This document shows positions 22,421 to 34,700 of a stretch of 64,000 bases of DNA, in pieces. The translations under genes and the position numbers were made by a program. The DNA comes from Morella rubra (Eukaryota > Streptophyta > Magnoliopsida > Fagales > Myricaceae): assembly GCA_003952965.2 (NCBI GenBank), contig CM025855.1, positions 16,478,460 to 16,542,459 on the forward strand, given 5' to 3'. The notes beneath the pieces were generated by a model that saw only the letters and a program-made list of their open reading frames with translations, made no database searches and was not told the origin of the DNA. Position 1 is the stretch's first letter. The number at the start of each line of letters is the position of its first letter.

Positions 22421-23745
22421 TGTAAATCCTAGGATTAAGGCAACCCAAGAGGGGGGTGAATTGGGTTTCAAAACTTTTTCGAAACTCACCCTTTAGAAAG
22501 TGTTTGCTAGCTATAAGTCTCACAAAGAGAAGTGATTGCAATAAAAGATTGAACACAAGAATATATATTGCAACTTAAATAGAGAAATAAAACTTAGAAT
22601 AAGAAACTAATAGCACAATGTAATGAGATAAGGGAAGAGAAGCAAACACAAGATTTTTAGGTGGTTCGGCAAACCCGCCTACATCCACCCCTCAAGCTCC
22701 TTTACCGAGCCTTGAGGTTTTCCACTATGCTCCCTTCAACCAAGGGAGAGCCTTCCTTACACTTGAGCTTGAGAAACACCTCTTCAAGCCTCAAGAACGA
22801 GTTTGAGAACAAACCTCTCTAAACTCCTTCTTTTGATGAACAAACCTCACCAAAAGGAAACAAGAGAATCACTCTCTTAATAGTGTATGGGGATGAACAA
22901 AAATGCTCACTAAAACTCCCTTGATGGAGTAGATATTACAATGAGAAATTTCTATCTCTTAAGCTTCACACAACAACAAGGATGTGAAAGTGTTGATTAT
23001 GTGTGAATGATGTTTGAACAAGGATTGAAAGGTTTTAGATCACTCTTAGCTTTGGCAAAATGATTTTGTTGTTCAGCAACTTTTAAAAGGCGTAGGAATG
23101 GCTTTATATAGGCCTCATAAGAAAAATAGCCGTTTATAGCCGTTGGAGTCGAGCTGTAAAAAAACTCTCGATGAACCGTCGACCGCTACATGAACCGGTC
23201 GACTGCTGCAGGTTAACGTTACACAACGGTCATAATGTCAAAAGTCAGAACGGCTCTTTTTTAAACTTTTTCAAACCAACCGGTCGACCGCTATACCAAG
23301 CGGTCGAAGACCGGTCGACCGCTACATGAGCCGGTCGACCTCCTCAACTTAAGCACATGATCCGGTTGTTTTAAAAACACGATTTTGACCAACTTAAAAT
23401 ACCCAATTTTAAAGACTAACTTCCCATAAGTATATAAAAGGTTTGGGAGTTTGATTGGGATATTTTAAAGCCATTTAAAAACATTTTTAAATCTTCAAAA
23501 CAAGAGGTAAAACATTTCATGCAAGTTTTGAAGAAATATGCAAGTGTGTGGTTCAAATCCTTGTTAAAGATGAAGACTTAGAGTTACAAAGATTACCCTA
23601 GCATCTTGAGTCTTCACTTTAAGAGCACTTCCATTGAAGGAGATGTTACTTGATCGCTTCGTGCTCATTTTGGATCCGCTTTGCTTCACATCTCAATTAC
23701 TTCTATTGTTATCATCAAAACATTGATTGTGACTAAAAGCCAACA
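22421..23745 (-). mobile_element. SIRE-like solo LTR (left, copy 2)
   Basis: Counterpart of 11783-13102. The GCTTC duplication is present at 22416-22420 and 23746-23750. Confidence 0.92.
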
Positions 23746-23858
23746 GCTTCAAGATAGTCATGTAATCCAAAACCAACAATAAAGAGAAGTACTTAATTAT
23801 GCTCTTGTTCTTCAAAATAAGGCCCTTCATCCTCTCTTCCTTTCCCGTAGTACCTTTT

Positions 23859-25110
23859 TGTTGGCTTTTGTGCACAATCGAGATTTTGATGATTTCAATA
23901 AATGGATCAAGTTTATAAAACGAACATCTTCAAAGACAAAGATGTTTTGATGAAAGAGCCAAAGACTTGAAGAAAGAAGATCAAGAAGATGCAAGGAGCT
24001 CAAAAGTGAAGTTTCAAGACCTTAGGGTATAAACCTTATAACTCTTAGTTTCACTTTTGACAAGGATTATGAATCACACTTGCATATCTTTCAAAACGTG
24101 CATAAACCGTTTTACCTTTTGTTTGAAAGATTAAAATGTTTTTAAAGGTTTCAAAACACCCCAATCAAACTCCCAAACCTTTCTTATACTTATGGGAAGT
24201 AAGTCTTTAAAATTGGGTGTTTCAAAGAGGTCAAAAATGTGATTTTAATTGAACCGGATCATGTGCTTAAGTTGAGGAGGTCGACCGGCTGGTGACGCGG
24301 TCAACCGGTCTTCGACCGCTTGGTATAGCGGTCGACCGGTTGATTTTGAAATAGATCCGTTGAGCTTCTGACAATATGACCGTTGAGTAACGGTAACTTG
24401 AAGCGGTCGACGGTTCATGTAGCGGTCGACCGGCTCGTTTTAACAGACGACTCCCAACAGCTATAAACGACTCATTTTCATATGTGGCCTGTAAATACAC
24501 CTTCATAACGTCCAAAATAAATACACAATGACCACATATCATTTAGATTACTTGATAAATATTCCAAACCTTCATATTCTATATTTCTCATATCATTCAC
24601 ACAAAACACACTTTCATATCCTTGTCTTTGTGTGAATCAAGAGATAGAGCTTTCCAATTTTATATCCACTCTTTGAGAGAGTTTATTCTTCAATCTTTAT
24701 ATCCAAAAGAGGTTATTCTTTTAGTGAGGTTGTTCACTAAAGAAGAAGCTTAGAGAGGGTATATCTCAAGCTTGATTGGGGTTTGAGTGTTGAGCCCGGG
24801 AAAGCACTTGTAAGGTTCTCTAGCACTCGAAAGCTAGAGTGTACACTATTTGGAAGATAGTGGGAAAACCTCAAGGCTCGGTAAAGGAGCTTGAGGGGTG
24901 GATGTAGGCGGGTTTGCCGAACCACCTAAAAATCACGTGTTTGCTTATCTATCCTTACTCTTTACATTTAACACTTATTCTATTATTGCATCAATATACT
25001 TGTGCTAAATTAGTCTTTATTTTGCAAACATGACTTTAGGGGTTAAAAGCGAAAAAGTTTGGAAACCCAATTCACCCTCCTCTTGGGTTGCCTTAATCCT
25101 TGGATTTACA
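23859..25110 (+). mobile_element. SIRE-like solo LTR (right, copy 2)
   Basis: Counterpart of 13216-14466. The CTTTT duplication is present at 23854-23858 and 25111-25115. Confidence 0.92.
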
Positions 25111-26166
25111 CTTTTGAAGTACATCATCATCTTCATAACATTTCTAGTAAAATGCAAGGACCTGTTCTCTTATTCACCCCGGTGCCACGTGACCTGCCAT
25201 CTCCAGAGCCTTTGCACTGTTGTAAATCAAGTGGACAAGATTATCAGTTTCATCATTTCTTTTAGCATGTAGGTACCTGTTGTGATGTGTGACTAATTTA
25301 TGGTGAATAGTGATGGGAAAGAGAAACAAAATATAGGACAACGAACTTCTCAAGTGTGCCTCTTTCGTATTCAATTTTGCACACCGCAAGCCAATAAAAC
25401 AAAAGGATAGTGTCAATTTAGCTTTAAAGCAGCATTTGGTAGGAAATAACTAGCAATCGTGCATGTGAAATATTGCTCTAGTAATATAAGCAATGCAAAC
25501 AGGAAAGAAGTGAGCTATGCCAAATCTCTTCATATACAACAGCAATTAGCTTGAGCTATTGCAATCCCCTTCTATAAAGCAATAATAATATAATGGCAAG
25601 TAAGCTATGCTAGTTGACATATGATGAGTACAACCACTACAAATATGTCACGTGATGGACCCTTTCCAACCTGCAAGATTCGGGTGATGGATGTGGTAGT
25701 GATGGTGGTGGCATGAACTATGCAATATTCAGTCCTCGATATTTATTTACCAAACAAGTCCCCACGCTTCTAGTGGATCAAAAGTTTTGATGCTGATGAG
25801 CAATAAAAAGGAAAAAGAAAAAAAAACATGAGATGTTAATTTACAGTCATTTAAAAAAATAACCTCACGCATTAGCAATTGAAAAACCATATTACGCAAC
25901 TTTTGTATCTCTCAACCAACAGATAAACTATTAGAGACATAGAGAGACTCACTTTCAGCCGTCTAGTCGAGGGACTCTCTTCATACTTCAGACGGTCATT
26001 TAATGTTACTATGGAACAGGTAGTAGTTGTATTGTTAAACCATTCAGAGATTCCACTAGTTGCCAACGAAGCGCCAATCCTTAGAAAATCAAATATATCT
26101 CTTCCATCTTTTGAAATGATCTGCAGTATTGTGAAGAAATAACCATCAGCACCCAACAATTTAAAG

Positions 26167-26213
<47 letters not shown>

Positions 26214-26299
26214 TGAATTTGTTTCTTATTTCTCTTCCAAGTAGTCCATTCGAGATTCCACTCCAATTTAGAAAATCAAATATAGAAATGATCTGCACC

Positions 26300-27217
26300 A
26301 TAGTTTAAAGAACCCTAATTTCCAAGTCCAAAATGTATCAAGTTCGCCCAGTCCAAAGTACAAGACATCGCAACTGTGTTTATTGTCATAATTGATACAC
26401 AATCCTTCGAAAAAGTATCTTTCAACATGAATTTTCTTGCCGCCATGAGAAATATATGTATAAGATATTTCTGCAGGATTGTTATTAAACCATAGAAAAG
26501 ATATGCGGAAAGGATGTAAGTGTTCTTACAACAACCCGCAACCATCGAAGCACGATTCCCCTGATTTAGCTGGTAGAGTATTATGTCCTAAAACCTGTAT
26601 CGCTTCGACTTCTTCAGAAGTAAACTGGGTGATGGTAGTTTTGTTATAGCAGTATAATATGCATGAAACCACTTTATATGTTTCAATCCACTTAGATCAT
26701 CTGGAAATTCCTCAACTCTTGAGCAACAATCAAAGCTCAAGCCATAAAGGCCAGATAAACTACTAAATGGTGGAAACTCTTCTAGGAGAGTGTGATCCCA
26801 CTGAAGCACTTTCAAAGATGTCATTCCCAGTATCTTAGGAAAATTTTCAAGTTCTTTACACTTACTAAGAGTAAGTTGCTCAAAAGATTCCAAACCAGTC
26901 ATGTCTAGTGGAAGGCTTTTAAGACTTACGCAATAGCCTAGATCCAATTATAGTTGAAGCTGTTTGAGAACTAAAATAGACAAATTGACATGAGACAAAC
27001 TTGCACAATTTGAAAGATTGAGAAACTGAAGATTTGAGATTCCGGTGAAGTTTGGAAGGCTTTTAAATCTTGTGCACTTTTGTAGATTCAATTCTTCAAG
27101 CCGTTTGAGAACACCAATCGATTGATGGACATGAGACAAACTAGCACAGCCGGAAAGATCAAGATACTCAAGATTCGGAATTTTGGTAAAGTCTGGCATC
27201 TTGATCTAGCTCGAACA
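26300..27217 (-). pseudogene. TNL LRR fragment (copy 2)
   Basis: Counterpart of 15637-16560, with the same stop in the LRRs (QLQL*LDLGY) and the same leading IKMPDF. The post-LRR part differs from copy 1 around 26230-26360, next to an (AT)n run. There it lacks some bases and carries short stretches resembling nearby sequence. Confidence 0.8.
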
Positions 27218-27697
27218 CCTACCCAAGTCAAGTCATTTCAAACTGTTAAAACTCTATAACCAAACCCCAAACCAATAAATAATTCAATAAAGCTAGATCC
27301 AAGCTCCGACCAGTAAAACGGCTGCAACCCACTATACCATCGGCCACAACATTTTGGGGAGAGAAACTCTTTCTCTCTCCCGATATTAACAAGTTTTCAC
27401 AAACATTTCGAAAATCTAGTCTCAGAATAATTGACATAGAAAATGATTCGAAAATAAAACAAAGAAAAACTTGGTAATGCGTATCCAAAAAATTCACATT
27501 TGATCTAATCAATACGTGAAAGAAGAAAATCTAAAACTTTCATCCATATCTCATATGCATCAAACAGAGAAAAGAGAAACTAAAGTTTTCTCTTTCACGT
27601 GATTTCAAAAATCACGAAAGGACAACACTTTTCAATAAAAAATTGTGGTTCAAATCTCAAGAGAGTAAGGCTCAACTAACCTGGGCTTTGATACCAC
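27217..27697 (-). other. Copia PBS and leader (copy 2)
   Basis: Counterpart of 16560-17040; the PBS TGGTATCAAAGCCCAGG is unchanged. Confidence 0.75.
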
Positions 27698-28924
27698 TGG
27701 AAGTTTGCTTGCGGAATATTATACTTACTTGATCTTGACAAACAATCTTGAACTTGTCTGTAATTAAATCTTCAATCTTCGATAATCTTCAGGTCTTGTT
27801 GATCTCACACTATGTATCTTTTGATTTCACAACCGAGTAGCCCAAATATTCTGCCTGCTTCATTTCCACTCTCACAACCGTCATCGGGCTTTTCTAAGGT
27901 CTTGATGGCGAGCCCAAAAACTTACGATAGACTATATCATAGCTATACTTTTATATAAAACCTTAATTATGATAGTGTGTGAGATAGTCAGGGATCTCAA
28001 ATCTTGGCCGTTAGATCACATAGAAAAAAAAATTTCCATTAACTCCCTTATATTCTTTATTTCCGAATTTTAGGGTTCTACTATTAAATCATGTCATCAA
28101 CATATTATATAATTTACCCTCGAGTATTTGAAATTGATTTGTGAAATCCTTTTTACTAACAATGATTTGTTTATTTATCCTTCCACCATACTATATTCCA
28201 TATGATTCAATAGGACCAGAATCATATACCGATTAAGTCTCTAACTCATATAATTCTCAATTCACAATCTGTAACTCGTTGGACTATCAATTGTTTCCAA
28301 AAATTTTCACAAATAAATATAATATATATTCACAAAATACGATTGGCCAATGGATTCTTTTTCTAGTCCAACCCTATACAGATATATGAATATATTATCT
28401 CATCAAGAGACTGGTAGATTCCTTATTGAGCATTTATAAAATCATTTATTATGTACAAGACCCAACGTTATCTGGAATATTTGACCTAGAAAGATCATCA
28501 CCAAATGACTCGTCAAAGCACAAGTACACAATAAATAGACATGCATAAACCTCTCAGGTCTAAGGATATACATAAACTAATTGTATTGAATACCTTCTCA
28601 ACATCAGTTATCATTTTTAGAAGGTATTCATATTTGATCTGTTCAGTGCATGTACTCTTACATGCACCCACTCATTTGTTAAGGTCACCACCTTAATGAC
28701 GAAGTCCAGTAACCTATTAAATAGAGGCACAACGAGTGTAGACCTATCATAAATCAATATGTACCTTGGTCTAAAATAAAATATCAAGTGAACAAAGAAC
28801 CAAAAAGTCATATTTTTCGCTTTTGATTCATACGTCACATCATATTACCTAATAAATAAATATAAACATGTGACATCTAAATAATATTATTCAGATAAAT
28901 GATTTTTAGGGCATTATTCTTTCA
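27698..28924 (-). mobile_element. 5' LTR of truncated Copia element (copy 2)
   Basis: Counterpart of 17041-18263 with the same ends. This pair of LTRs differs by dozens of small indels and substitutions, far more than the other paired parts, mostly one- or two-base indels. Confidence 0.85.
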
Positions 28925-30597
28925 AAATTGTCGTCTCAAACTGGGAGAACGACTATGATCAAGGCAGTTGCGTGGCCAATTCCCTCATACCCACTCAGTT
29001 TTTTCGGATGCCTAAATCATGGTGCCAGGAGTTCATAGAGCATAAAAAATTTTCTGGTGCGGTAACCCCGGAAAAAAAAAAAGGGGGGGGGGGGGGGGGG
29101 GGGGGGGGTGGAAAAAAGAATCTTGCTTTAAAAGCATGGCGCACGATTTGCTCACCGCGGCTCAGGAATCCGGTCAATGTTGGAAAATAACAGAGCTTTA
29201 GTCTCTAAATTGGCCTGAAATATGTTGAAAAAACAAGATAATTTGTGGGTGAAAATGATGAAAGGAAAATATTTGAGAGGGATGGATAGGGTTGGAGCAT
29301 CCTTGGTTTGGCAAAGTAGTATGAAAGGTAGAGATATACTCCATTGGGGAATGAGTTATAAAGTAGGCCATGGAAGAAGGATATCTGTATGGCTGGACCC
29401 GTGGCTTCCAGAGTACCAGGTTCTAAACCAAGACTGAAAGAGGAGAATGAGGTAAGAACTGAAGTAGACAAGGTTTGTGATGAGTGACAGAAGGTGTGAT
29501 GTGGAGAAGGCTCGGGCTTTGTTTGATCCAGAAACTGCTAAGGCCATATTGAAAATGAAGTTGCCAATGGAGGATGGTGACTGGTGAAGATAAGCTAATA
29601 GAGGTGCTGGAACAGTCAAGGGATGTCTCTGTCAAATCGGTGTATAAGGGCAATAGTATATGAAATAAATAATGACCAGAATATACAACCAAAAAGCTGC
29701 TGGAAGGATTATGGAAGATTAAAATGCATGAGAGATTAAAGTCGCTTTTGTGGAAAATTGTGTGGGACATTTTACCAACGAAGGCAAAGATTGCAGAGTG
29801 GATGTGGAGTCTGAGCTGTAAGAGTGTGAGTTATGTGGAGAAGCTCGAGAAACGACCCTCCATCTTTTCTTATGATGCCCTTACAGTCGAGTGATATGGC
29901 GTGAATCCTCATGGCCATTGGATATTGAAGTGCTTAGTGCAGCTGGCTCGATGCTTGAATGGGTATTCCAATAGAGGAGCAGCAGTACTCCCAGATTTTT
30001 GTTGCCAAGGCTATCGATTTGATTTGGATAAGTAGAAATCCAAGTAGTTCACAAAGGGAAAAGACCGGATGTCATGGCATGCTTGGAAGGTGAAGTTGAC
30101 AGTGGATGCAGTGAAGATCAATGTGGATGTAGCAATCAGAGAGACTTTTGCAGTTACAGCAGCGGCGCTTCGTAATCATCATGGTGAGCTACTGGGCTGT
30201 GATTTTCTGAAAATTGCTGCAACTTCATTGGGAGTGGAGATGGCAACCAGATTGGGCTATGGGAGAGTCATACTTGAAGGTGATTCGGAGATAGTCATTT
30301 GCGCTATTAATAGCCATTCGATGTGCTCGACATGGAGGATTCACAACCAAGTTACAACAGTTCATACACTTCTTCAATAGATCCAGAACTGGAAGGCCAC
30401 ACACGTTCATAGGGGTGCAATTATGACAATGCACCATTTAGCTCGTTGGGTCGCCTCTGTGATTAGTTCAGGAGGTAACCCTTGTGTTTTTTAGCATTAT
30501 CCTGATTTAACATGGCTATATATGGGTACTGAACTATCAGAATTATAATTTTTTTCTAGTATGAATTGAACAATTGAATGTCTTGATTAAAAAAAAA
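28925..30597 (+). pseudogene. 5'-truncated LINE (L1-type non-LTR retrotransposon)
   Basis: In order on the plus strand there is the end of the reverse transcriptase (SSQTGRTTMIKAVAWPIPSY, WRTICSPR). Then come a linker (DNLWVKMMKGKYLRG, then GHGRRISVWLDPWLPEY) and a zf-RVT zinc-binding region near 29820-29890 (CELCGEA, LHLF, CPYSRVIW in shifted frames). A plant RNase H domain follows at about 30069-30380, with KINVDVAIRE carrying the first Asp, GVEMATRLGYGRVI the Glu and EGDSEIV the second Asp. An A9 tract at 30589-30597 marks the end. Frameshifts and stops break the frame, and the left end is cut by a Copia LTR. No target duplication was determined. Confidence 0.85.
29072..29108. repeat. A11-G26 homopolymer junction
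   Basis: Eleven A are followed by 26 uninterrupted G inside former LINE coding sequence, where an ordinary codon string (PEKK then a Trp/Gly-rich stretch) is expected. Copy 1 stops about 50 bp before this position at the N gap. Confidence 0.95.
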
Positions 30598-31725
30598 GTT
30601 AGATAAATACTTCTTTCCAAGTTGAATATAAGGAAAATTTTAATCACAATGCCAACAAAGTCCTTTAAGATAACTAGTTAGCAGGCACATAATTATAGGC
30701 TTAATTAATCCCTAGGTTAACATTTCCAATTTGATCTCAATTAATTCTTCCCTGAGAGTCCCTATGTCATACTACTTGTCCCACGAAGTCCTTCTGTCCA
30801 AACATGAACTACAAACAAGGCATATTGACATATTTTATTAATGAAAACAAATCCTATTAAACGATTTGAGCTAAACGAATCAAAATATCGATCCATTAAT
30901 GGTAACGCGTTTACCATTAGCCATGTAAGCATTTCGTGTCACAATTGCTTAGATTGAACCAATGACCTTTTTAACCTCAATAGTTAATTTAAAGGAGAAG
31001 AATAAAGCTGAGAGACCAAATTGAGAAAAAGTTAAACCAGATGGACTAATAGACTAAATAAAGCATAAATTACAAGAGCTTAAATTAGCTTGCGCAAGAA
31101 CAGAACAAGTGTTAGGAAGCGGAGCAAGTAATTGAAGTAGGGTATGGTTCGACCTACTAGAGAGTGGTGCAATCAAATAGGGTCATAAAGGCAGTTCGGA
31201 AAGCGATCCACTCCTGTCAGAAGAGCTCTTGACATGAGCAGAGGAGTCTATGTACCGCAAATGGTGCCTGGTTTGATAGGGAGAGGTATATGTCAAAAGA
31301 GGAGCCAAGAGCTCTTGACAAATAGGATGGGACTCTCTCTTACCTGACAGATTAATCAACCACACAAGACGTGCAGCCTTTTACAGTGGTTGACAAATTA
31401 GTACTCCAATCATCTGGAACAGCAATGATCATGGCTAAAACCTGTTGGTCTGGGCATAGGTGTTTTGAGCCGCTTAACTAGTTTTTTAATAACACGCAGA
31501 TTATGGATACTATTTATATTAGAATGACCAAATTTCAATCAAGCAGAGTAACCTTCAATACAATCAAATTCCGGACTATGAAGTAACTTCTTTAAGCTGT
31601 GGGACTTTACTCTAAAACATGGCTGCAACGAGGCAGATTTATCTTCTCCATTCGCAGAGATGACAAACATGAGCTATGACCCCAAATAGTCTTTCACTTT
31701 TTAGAAGAGGAAGACCCATAGATTT
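30598..31725. other. Intergenic and 3' flank of the BBR gene
   Basis: A/T-rich sequence with no recognised gene or transposon end. The last few hundred bases probably hold the 3' UTR of the minus-strand BBR gene, but I saw no decisive polyadenylation signal. Confidence 0.4.
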
Positions 31726-34700
31726 CTACAAGCTGTTGCCAGATACGGAAACCTCTGTGCAGCAAACAGGGCAGACCTGCCAATCATAATCGTTTATTAT
31801 GTCTCCTTGCATATTCTTTTTAAGCCTTGAAAGAGCATTAGCAGACATTCGGTTGTAGCACCTATAACTTTCACGCACACATTAATGATATACTAAATTA
31901 CATACAACATTAATATATCAGAGTTATTCCACAAATGACAAAAGATGCTGGATTATACACACACACACACACAGAGCACATTTTTAGGATAAATTAATCA
32001 AGAGCACCACAAATGGGAAATAAATTAGCCTGGCGGGAAGAGTGTCAATATTCCAACTTTCCAGCTATAACTGACTTCTTAGATTGTCAAGCAGCAAATG
32101 AGTGTATTACCCGATGATCTCACACATCAGTATCTTCTTAAAGAAAAGTGCCATTTTAGAAATTTTGGCACTTCAAATAATTAATACTGTATATGAATTA
32201 TCCTCATGGCAATGTATGTCCTATTTCTGGTCAATCATCATCTCCTAATGCCTACCTCTCCCTTTCTGCATAAGGTATGGAAAAAGCCAATAGAGAAGAG
32301 GAAAAAATGACAGATATGGAAAATCCATTCAACAGTGTTGACCAGTCAATAAACAAAATGATGTGCAGCATTCCATACATGGAGCAAAAATTTTGTAGAA
32401 GAGAAAACAAAAAAAAAAAACAAATAGGGTGCTGAACTAGGTACTCCCTAAGTGATGCTCCATCGCTTACTCATGAGAAGATGAACAAAACCACATTTTC
32501 TGTAGACTCGAGGAGAGGGTTAGTTGTGTCCACTAATTAATGCAAGGATCTTTTCAGGGCATCCAAAAAATCATAAATGAGGCACTTTAAAGTTGATAAG
32601 CTATGGATTCTGTACAACCTAATTATTCAGCAGAGAATGAGAAGCCTCATACTACCCAGGACAAAACAAACTGCAAGCAAAAAGGCTGCCTTGACTCTTT
32701 CTGGCTCCAGCGAGTATATGATGGGCATGCAATAGAGAAATGGGGAGTTGTCCATACTTGAGGGGTGTTTGAGAGAGCACAAGAGAGAGAGATAGGGAGA
32801 GACATTAGGTGCAAAGCTCCGTCATGCAACCCAAGTAGTGAATTAAAATTTCTACAGACCAAGGTTCAAAAGACTTTCAGATGTGCACAACTAACCTTGA
32901 ATAGTGTGCTTCAGTCAGTGACTTGTTTAGTGAAATTTCCTACTACTTGTACTTATTGTCCCTCTTTTCCATCTACAAGTACCTCTTTTTTTTCTTCAAT
33001 CTCTTAGTAAACCTTAGGATTTAAACAAAAGGTTCAGAGAGAAAACCTTTAATATGTTCAAGTGTACAGGACAAACTCATAGGATAAGACAAGGAGAAAG
33101 AGAGGACATGGAGCAAAAATTTTGAGATTCTTGTTGAAGGTCAGCCTAATCGCATGGAAAACAATTTGAAGAGTCTTCATGAATACCTAAATTTGCCCCT
33201 ATTGTAAGTTCGCCTTTTAGCGTAACGGGTGTCTGTAAGTGTAAGTTTCACCATTTCAGCATGCAGAGTCAAGGGTCGGCCTTAATCTTTCTTCAGATCT
33301 GAACACATGTTAATGGATCACTATTTCCCCTTTCTTCATCAAGCATTAGCCCTGGATGTATTGATTTGTTCCTATTAAAAGGTTTTGATCATGCAGCAGC
33401 TAGTATAGATGAATGAAGCCAACGGTCACGGATACCCGTATAGGTGTCCCCTTTCTTCACCGATATAGGTGTTCCGATCGACCGGTAGATCAGAGTAAGC
33501 AATATTTTTGATATTTAAATTTTGTGAATCCTATTAGAAGCCAACGGTCACGGATACCGGATCTACCAGTATAAGAATCCCAATCAAATTTTCAAATGAG
33601 GCCTATAGAAGGAAAAACTTCAGAGAGAGTTCTAAGTTGACCAAAATTTTATAATTTTCGTACATATCATCTCTAAGCCTTGGCTTCTCATTTTTACTAG
33701 CTTTCAAACAAATTATGCACTTTCAAGCTTATTCATTTGTGTGAGCTTTTCAAATAGATTTTAAACTGTATTCATCTAATCTTTGAGCGAGTCAAATTCT
33801 TGTATCTTTTCTTTCTAGAAAGGTTGTTTTCTTTTGGTGTAGGTTGTACACCAAAAGAAGAAGCTAAGAGAGGTTATATCTCTAGCTTGGATTAGAGCTT
33901 GAGTGGGATATCTTAAGCTCGGTTCGGTTGTGAGTGGTGAGCCCAAAAGATCACTTGAGTTGTGAGTGATGAGGTCGGCAAAAACACTTGTAAGGTTCTC
34001 TAACACCCGAGAGCTAGAGTGTAAGCTATTCCCTTAGTAAGAAGGTGTCAATAATGAAAAGTCTCAAGGCTCGATAAAGGAGCTTAAAGGGTGACGTAGG
34101 ACGGTTGCCAAACCACCTAAAAATATGAGCGTATGCTATCGTTAACTCGACTCTCTTTACATTTAACACTTGCATTTATTTTGTGATATCCTTCTTTATC
34201 TTGTGCTAAAGTAGTTATTATATTGATTTTCTAGCAAACACAATTTTGGGGGGATTTTCTGAAAACACTTGCATTTATCTTGGGCTTTCAATATTTGGTT
34301 TCATTACCTCACTGCACTAGCATAACATTCCAAGCAATAATGACATTCAAAAACATTTATTATTCCTATCACTCTAGAAATGGGAAAAAATATTCTTGCA
34401 TGGAACAATAACTTTTGAATGGTAACGAACTACAAAACCCTTATACAGCCCATCAACCCAATGTGGCAAATCTAAAAACAGCATAAATACAACACAGGTA
34501 TGAACAACTAGTACGAGCAGAAGTTCAATGCAACTGGAATGATGCAAGTTCTCTAAAAGAAAAAAATCTGCAATTATTGTCCGTGAGAGAATAACCAATG
34601 AAAACCAGAAATTACAAATAACTACTCCAAGTACGAATTAAGTAATTATCTTATATTGATATTTAAGTAGATCTATATGTAACATCAAAAGTATATGAAT

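Larger units (their letters stand above)
21874..25284 (-). pseudogene. CYP79: CYP79-type P450 pseudogene (copy 2)
   Basis: Counterpart of 11236-14640, with the same P450 fragments, the same stops, the same intron and the same two solo-LTR insertions. It therefore shares all disabling changes and is not an independent decay event. Probably the same locus assembled twice. Confidence 0.8.
18594..29030. repeat. Copy 2 of the ~10.6-kb direct duplication
   Basis: This is the near-identical counterpart of 7965-18370. It begins 157 bp before the end of the gypsy LTR (TCAGG follows at 18751) and runs on without interruption into unique sequence after 29030. Its first ~150 bp differ from copy 1 by many small indels, then about 1.9 kb appear identical. 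The region 18756-20336 corresponds to 8116-9696 and has nothing else to annotate. Confidence 0.95.
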
